Source: RPQJ01 sp044226195 (GTDB lineage Bacteria; Pseudomonadota; Gammaproteobacteria; Steroidobacterales; Steroidobacteraceae). Taken from it: 64,000 nt of DNA. Location: contig JBGAHO010000012.1 in assembly GCA_044226195.1 (NCBI GenBank), positions 1-64,000 of the forward strand, in the 5' to 3' direction. A model generated the notes under the pieces. That model saw only the letters and a list, made by a program, of their open reading frames with translations. It did not search any database and was not told the origin of the DNA. Position numbers and translations under genes: made by a program. Positions 59,746 through 64,000 of the stretch are shown here, one piece after another (within the stretch, counting starts at the first letter, position 1; each line of letters opens with the position of its first letter).

Positions 59746-60882
59746 TCAGCGCAGCGGCCGGAAGCAGTCCCGCACCTCGCGCACGAAGGCTTCCGGCTGC
59801 TCCAGCGCGGCGAAGTGCCCGCCGCGCTCGAGATCGGTCCAGTGCACGATGTTCGTGAAGGTCTCGGCGGCCCAGTGCCGCGGAGCCAGGAAGATCTCCT
59901 TCGGGAAGCGGCTGAAGCCCGTCGGCAGGTCGGTCACGAAACGCGGCAGCTTGCCGAAGCTTTCCCAGTACAGTCGCGCGGACGACGCGGCCGAGTTCGT
60001 CAGCCAGTAGAGCGTGATGTCGTCGAGCATCTCGTCGCGGGTCAGCACCGACTCCGGGTCGTCGTGGCAGTCGGTCCACGCCCGGAATTTCTCGTAGATC
60101 CACATGGCCTGCCCGACCGGCGAATCGGCCAGCCCGTACCCCAGCGTCTGCGGCCGCGTGGACTGCTCGATCGCGTAGCCGTTTTCGAGCTTCTGGTAGC
60201 GATCGAGCAGCGCGAGCGCGCGGCGCTCTTCCTCGTTCGGCTCTTTCGGAAACACCTTCGGGAACGCGGCGACGATGTTCATGTGCACGGCGGCGAGGCC
60301 GGCAGGCTTCAGCCGGGCCAGTTCGCCGGTCACGGCCGCGCCCCAGTCCCCGCCCTGCGCGAAGTAGCGCGTGTAGCCGAGACGCTGCATCAGCGCGTGC
60401 CACGCCGTGGCGATGCGCGGGATGTTCCAGCCCGGAGCGGTGGGCTTGCCCGACAACCCGTACCCGGGCAAGGACGGCGCGACGACGTGGAACGCGTCCT
60501 CCGCGCGCCCGCCGTGGCGCTGCGGCTCGGTGAGTGGCCCGATCACCTTGTGGAATTCCAGCACCGATCCCGGCCAGCCGTGCGTGATGAGCAGCGGCGC
60601 CGCACCGGGATTCGACGAGGGCACGTGCAGGAAGTGCAGGTCGAGCCCGTCGATCACCGTGCGGAACTGGCCGAAGCCGTTCAGCATCGCCTCGCAGCGG
60701 CGCCAGTCGTAACTCTCGCGCCAGTAGTCGACCAGCGCCTGGGCCCGGGCGAGCGGCACGCCCTGCGACCAGCCCTCGCCGGTCTCGCGCTCGGGCCAGC
60801 GCACGCGGTTCAACCGGTCGTACAGGTCGTCGAGATCCGCCTGCGGCACGTGCAGGGTCCAGGGGGTCACCGCATCCGTCAT
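59746..60882 (-). CDS. epoxide hydrolase (EHN plus alpha/beta hydrolase fold)
   Basis: This 378-residue protein has the N-terminal EHN lid of microsomal-type epoxide hydrolases and an alpha/beta hydrolase core. HGWPGS forms the oxyanion hole, GGDWG carries the nucleophilic Asp, PSLPGYGLSG follows, and the catalytic His lies in GGHFAALEQPE near the C-terminus. It opens an epoxide to a diol, possibly one formed by the oxygenases nearby. The ATG at 60882 has GGAGG seven bases upstream. It is downstream of an SDR in a two-gene unit. Confidence 0.92.
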   Translation of the reverse strand: MTDAVTPWTLHVPQADLDDLYDRLNRVRWPERETGEGWSQGVPLARAQALVDYWRESYDWRRCEAMLNGFGQFRTVIDGLDLHFLHVPSSNPGAAPLLITHGWPGSVLEFHKVIGPLTEPQRHGGRAEDAFHVVAPSLPGYGLSGKPTAPGWNIPRIATAWHALMQRLGYTRYFAQGGDWGAAVTGELARLKPAGLAAVHMNIVAAFPKVFPKEPNEEERRALALLDRYQKLENGYAIEQSTRPQTLGYGLADSPVGQAMWIYEKFRAWTDCHDDPESVLTRDEMLDDITLYWLTNSAASSARLYWESFGKLPRFVTDLPTGFSRFPKEIFLAPRHWAAETFTNIVHWTDLERGGHFAALEQPEAFVREVRDCFRPLR

Positions 60883-60914
60883 GTCCGTCCCTCCACGACT
60901 GCAACCAGCGCGCG

Positions 60915-61727
60915 TCAGACGATCGCGCGGATCTGTCCGCCATCCACCCGGTAGTTGCTGCCGGTCATGTAGCCCGACAGCGGGCTCGCCAGCAACGCGA
61001 CCATGCGCCCGATGTCCTCCGGGCGTCCGAGCTTGCTCGTGCACAGCGGAATCAGCTCGGAGGTGAAGCGTCGCTCGATCTCGTTCCAGTCGGTGCCCCA
61101 GTCGTGCTGGCTCGCGACGTGCGACAGCCACGCCTCGACCGCGGGCGTCAGGATCGTGCCGGGCATGACGGAGTTCACCGTGATCCCGGTGCGTGCCAGC
61201 GCACGCGCGAGACTCACCGTCATGTTCACCATGGCCGCCTTCGGCGCCGAGTACTCGCCGACCGTCGCCTCGGGCTGCGTCGCCGATGCGCTGGTGATGT
61301 TGACGATGCGGCCGAAGCCGCGCGCCTTCATGCCCGGCGCAAAGGCATGCACCAGGCGTACTGCTGCACCGACGTTCTGTTCATAGGTGCCGAGCCAGTC
61401 GGCCCACGGCACGTCGAACCACGCCGGATTGCCCGCGGCGGTCTTGCCGCCCGCGTTGTTGACGAGGATGTCGATACCGTCGGTCAGGCGCAGCACTTCG
61501 TCGGCGACGGCCGCGCTGCCCCCCGGCGTCGCGAGGTCGCCAACGACGGACCACGCCTCGGCTCCGAACCCGGTGACGCGTTCCGCCACGGCCCGCGTGC
61601 GCGCCGCATCGCGGCCGTGCACGACGACCCGACAGCCCTCGCGCGCCAGCACCTCCGCGATCCCCGCGCCGATGCCCGAGCTGCTGCCCGTGACGAGGGC
61701 CTTGAGCCCCTTCAACTGCAGATCCAC
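60915..61727 (-). CDS. short-chain dehydrogenase/reductase
   Basis: This 270-residue SDR has TGSSSGIG, NNAGGKT and YSAPKAAM, with the Ser in NITSASATQ. The tail ends GSNYRVDGGQIRAIV. It oxidises an alcohol or reduces a ketone with NAD(P). The start is the GTG at 61727, preceded by GAGG. It is the first gene of the operon with the epoxide hydrolase and is divergent from the carboxylic acid reductase across a weak copy of the recurring box. Confidence 0.9.
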   Translation of the reverse strand: MDLQLKGLKALVTGSSSGIGAGIAEVLAREGCRVVVHGRDAARTRAVAERVTGFGAEAWSVVGDLATPGGSAAVADEVLRLTDGIDILVNNAGGKTAAGNPAWFDVPWADWLGTYEQNVGAAVRLVHAFAPGMKARGFGRIVNITSASATQPEATVGEYSAPKAAMVNMTVSLARALARTGITVNSVMPGTILTPAVEAWLSHVASQHDWGTDWNEIERRFTSELIPLCTSKLGRPEDIGRMVALLASPLSGYMTGSNYRVDGGQIRAIV

Positions 61728-61781
61728 GTGCCCCGACCTCGTGTGGCGTCCGCGCCGGCGGACACGCTATCAATATTCAAC

Positions 61782-61804
61782 TATTCGAACGTTGATTTCT
61801 TTTC
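61782..61804. promoter_or_regulatory. operator/promoter box, site 12 (weak)
   Basis: TATTCGAAC, GTT, GATTTCTTTTC lies between the SDR and the CAR gene. The left arm matches the recurring box, but the right arm does not keep RTTC. On the minus strand GTTCGAATAGT resembles the right arm. A further half site, TTCAACTATTC, precedes it. The region is clearly AT-rich compared with its neighbours. Confidence 0.4.
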
Positions 61805-61897
61805 TGAACGGGCCAAGAATCTCCCCTGCGACGCGCGATGTCCAGTACCGCGCGGACGAACGGCCCACCGGGCCGACACCGGAACCAGGGGACGCAC

Positions 61898-64000
61898 GTG
61901 TCGACCATCGACCTCCAGCAGTACTGCGCCGAGCGCAGCCTCGCCCGCCACGAACGCCTGATGGCGGAAGACCCGCAGTACCGAGGCGCCGCCACGCCCG
62001 ATGCCGTCGCGGCCGCCAAGAAGGACCGCTCGCTGCGCATGCCGCAGATCATCGAAAAGGTGTTCGAGACCTGCGCGGACCGCCCGGCCCTCGGCCGGCG
62101 CGCGACGCAACTGGTGACAGACCCGAAGACCGGCCGCCGCACCCTGCAACTGCTCGACGAATTCGAGACCACGACCTATCGCGAGGTGTGGGCCGACATC
62201 CGTGCGCTCGCGAGCGTGTGGCAGCACGACGTGTCGGTGCGCGTCGGGCCGGGCGACCTCGTCTGCATCCTCGGTTTCGCCGGCGCGGGTTACGTGATCG
62301 CCGATCTCGCCGCCACGCACGTCGGTGCCGTCAGCGTGCCGCTGCAGACCAACGCACCGACGCCGCAGCTGACGCAGATTCTCAAGGAAGCCGAACCGAG
62401 GAGCCTCGCCGCCAGCATCGAGTGCCTCGACATCGCCGTGGACATGATCCTCGGTGGCCACGCGCCGGCCAGCCTGCTGGTGTTCGAGTACTGCGCGGAG
62501 GACGACGAGCAGCGCGAGACCTACGAGCGCGCGGTGCGGCGCCTCGCAGCGGCCGGAGTCGCGACGAAGCTCGACACGCTCGTGGCGACCTGCCAGCGTG
62601 GCCGCACGCTGCCGCCGCCGACCCTCGTCGTGCCGGCCGCGGGTGACGACCCGCTGATGACCATCTACTACACCTCGGGCAGCACCGGCTCGCCCAAGGG
62701 CGCAATGCTCGGCGAAGGCATGGCGAGCGTGGCATGGCGCGCGCCCGACCCGCGCCCGATGATCACCGTCAACTACATGCCGATGAACCACTCGTTCGGG
62801 CGCATCCTCGTGTTCCGCACGCTGGCCGCGGGTGGCGTCTGCTATTTCGCCGCGAAGAGCGACCTGTCGACGCTGTTCGACGACATCCAGCGCGTGCGCC
62901 CGACCTTCATCAACGTCGTGACGCGCATCTGCGAGATGATCCACCAGCGCTACGTCGGCGAGCTGGCGGCGCGGGGTCCCGGCGCGAACCCGGACGAGGC
63001 GATGGCCGACGTGCGCGAGCGCCTGATGGGCGGACGCCTCACGGCCGCAGCGTTCGGCGCCGCGCCGATGACGGCCGAACTGCGCGCCTTCATGGAAACC
63101 TGCCTCGAAGTCGCGTTGCCGAACGGCTACGGCGCGACCGAGGTCATGGGTGTCACCATGGACAACAAGGTGATGCGCCCGCCGATCATCGACTGGAAGC
63201 TGATCGACGTGCCGGAGCTCGGCTATTTCCTCACCGACCAGCCCCACCCGCGCGGCGAGCTGCTGGTGAAGTCGTACACGGTGATGAAGGGTTACTACAA
63301 GAACCCCACGGCGACCGCGTCGGTGTTCAGCGAAGACGGGTACTACAAGACCGGCGACGTGATGGCGCAGATCGGCCCCGACGAACTGGTGTACGTCGAC
63401 CGGCGCAACAACGTGCAGAAACTCGCCCAAGGCGAGTTCGTCGCCATCGCACAGCTCGAGACCACGTTCACGGCGAAGCATCCGCTCATCCAGCAGATGT
63501 ACCTGTACGGCACCAGCGACCGCGCCTTCCTGCTCGGCGTCGTCGTCCCGGACCGCGCCGCCTGCGCCCGCCTCGGCCTGAAGCCCGACGACGTGGCGGA
63601 GATCAAGGGCAAGCTGCGCGAGGCGATCCAGGAGGTCGCGCAGGCCGAGCAGCTGCAGTCCTACGAGGTGCCGCGCGACTTCATCGTCGAGATGACTCCG
63701 TTCTCGGCCGAGAACGGCCTGCTCACCAACATCGGCAAGCCGAAGCGCCCGTCGCTCAAGGCGCATTACGCGCCGCGGCTCGAGGCAATGTACGACGAGA
63801 TCGCGGCCAAGCAGGCCGGCGTGCTCGATGAACTGCGCCAGCACGGGCGCGAGGCCGCGACGCTCACGACCATCGCGCGCGCGGTCGAAGCCACGCTCGG
63901 CATCGAGGCGGTGGACCCGAATGCGCCCCTGAGCTTCGAGGATCTCGGTGGCGACTCACTGTCGGCGCTGTCGCTCTCGATGCTGCTGGAGGAAATCTAC
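61898..64000 (+). CDS. car: carboxylic acid reductase (CAR), N-terminal 701 residues; continues past the right edge
   Basis: The frame from a GTG at 61898 stays open to the window end and encodes 701 residues. It shows the adenylation domain (YYTSGSTGSPKGAM, NGYGATEVMG, YYKTGDV and a later lysine region at GLLTNIGKPKRPSLKA) and the start of the phosphopantetheine domain with the attachment serine in DLGGDSLSALSL. CARs reduce free carboxylates to aldehydes with ATP and NADPH; the reductase domain should follow outside the window. The start has AGGGGA upstream. The gene is divergent from an SDR and is a second route to aldehydes besides the LuxC-like enzyme. Confidence 0.9.
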   Translation, partial: MSTIDLQQYCAERSLARHERLMAEDPQYRGAATPDAVAAAKKDRSLRMPQIIEKVFETCADRPALGRRATQLVTDPKTGRRTLQLLDEFETTTYREVWADIRALASVWQHDVSVRVGPGDLVCILGFAGAGYVIADLAATHVGAVSVPLQTNAPTPQLTQILKEAEPRSLAASIECLDIAVDMILGGHAPASLLVFEYCAEDDEQRETYERAVRRLAAAGVATKLDTLVATCQRGRTLPPPTLVVPAAGDDPLMTIYYTSGSTGSPKGAMLGEGMASVAWRAPDPRPMITVNYMPMNHSFGRILVFRTLAAGGVCYFAAKSDLSTLFDDIQRVRPTFINVVTRICEMIHQRYVGELAARGPGANPDEAMADVRERLMGGRLTAAAFGAAPMTAELRAFMETCLEVALPNGYGATEVMGVTMDNKVMRPPIIDWKLIDVPELGYFLTDQPHPRGELLVKSYTVMKGYYKNPTATASVFSEDGYYKTGDVMAQIGPDELVYVDRRNNVQKLAQGEFVAIAQLETTFTAKHPLIQQMYLYGTSDRAFLLGVVVPDRAACARLGLKPDDVAEIKGKLREAIQEVAQAEQLQSYEVPRDFIVEMTPFSAENGLLTNIGKPKRPSLKAHYAPRLEAMYDEIAAKQAGVLDELRQHGREAATLTTIARAVEATLGIEAVDPNAPLSFEDLGGDSLSALSLSMLLEEIY

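Noticed and set aside
1..64000. Mobile element, prophage or CRISPR content
   Set aside because: No transposase, integrase, terminal repeats, tRNA-associated attachment site or repeat-spacer array was seen. Base composition looks even apart from the AT-rich promoter boxes.

Overview
The window is a dense, uniformly GC-rich block of catabolic genes from a high-GC proteobacterium. Gene content resembles steroid- and terpenoid-degrading Gammaproteobacteria such as Steroidobacter or Nevskiales relatives, but this placement is an inference. I see no rRNA, tRNA, CRISPR, insertion sequence, phage or plasmid gene. About sixty genes lie in short, tightly packed operons. Convergent operons end within a few bases of each other, and no intergenic gap reaches 300 bases.

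Layout: (1) 1-5665, minus strand: LuxE/PaaK-like adenylating enzyme, crotonase and three acyl-CoA ligases. (2) 5740-11551: amidohydrolase, SDR, then a LuxC-like acyl-CoA reductase, an AttH/CrtC-like protein and an APH-type kinase. (3) 11565-16509, minus: IclR regulator, MaoC hydratase, Ltp2-like aldolase with DUF35 partner, SDR, crotonase. (4) 16623-20795: EthD, arylsulfatase, DUF1214. (5) 20799-26846: two SDRs, MaoC, CoA-transferase, MFS exporter, crotonase. (6) 26864-32911: nitronate monooxygenase, crotonase, SDR, then NTF2-like, CMD and a second arylsulfatase. (7) 32944-36237: DUF2889, SDR, an RHH-FCD regulator, an unknown protein. (8) 36242-50292, minus: beta-oxidation genes with two paired acyl-CoA dehydrogenases, a single one, four crotonases, a CoA-transferase, an AMP ligase and an ADP-forming acyl-CoA synthetase. 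(9) 50427-57857: thioesterase, then a TetR-headed operon with two P450s, a BoxA-like reductase, a Rieske oxygenase, rubredoxin and a MaoC protein. (10) 58074-64000: Gfo/Idh oxidoreductase, VOC protein, epoxide hydrolase, SDR, and the start of a carboxylic acid reductase.

Together the genes could desulfate (two sulfatases), hydroxylate (P450, Rieske), activate (ligases, CoA-transferases), beta-oxidise (acyl-CoA dehydrogenases, MaoC, crotonases, SDRs) and cut by retro-aldol (Ltp2/DUF35) a hydrophobic polycyclic or branched carboxylate. Two carboxylate-reducing enzymes (LuxC-like and CAR) add a reductive branch. The substrate is not determined by the sequence.

The strongest unexplained signal is regulatory. 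Most divergent promoters carry the same imperfect inverted repeat, TATGYGAAC, three bases, RTTCAATTATA. Its arms contain outward-facing -10 elements, so one repressor could silence both operons at each site. This suggests that most of the window is one regulon.
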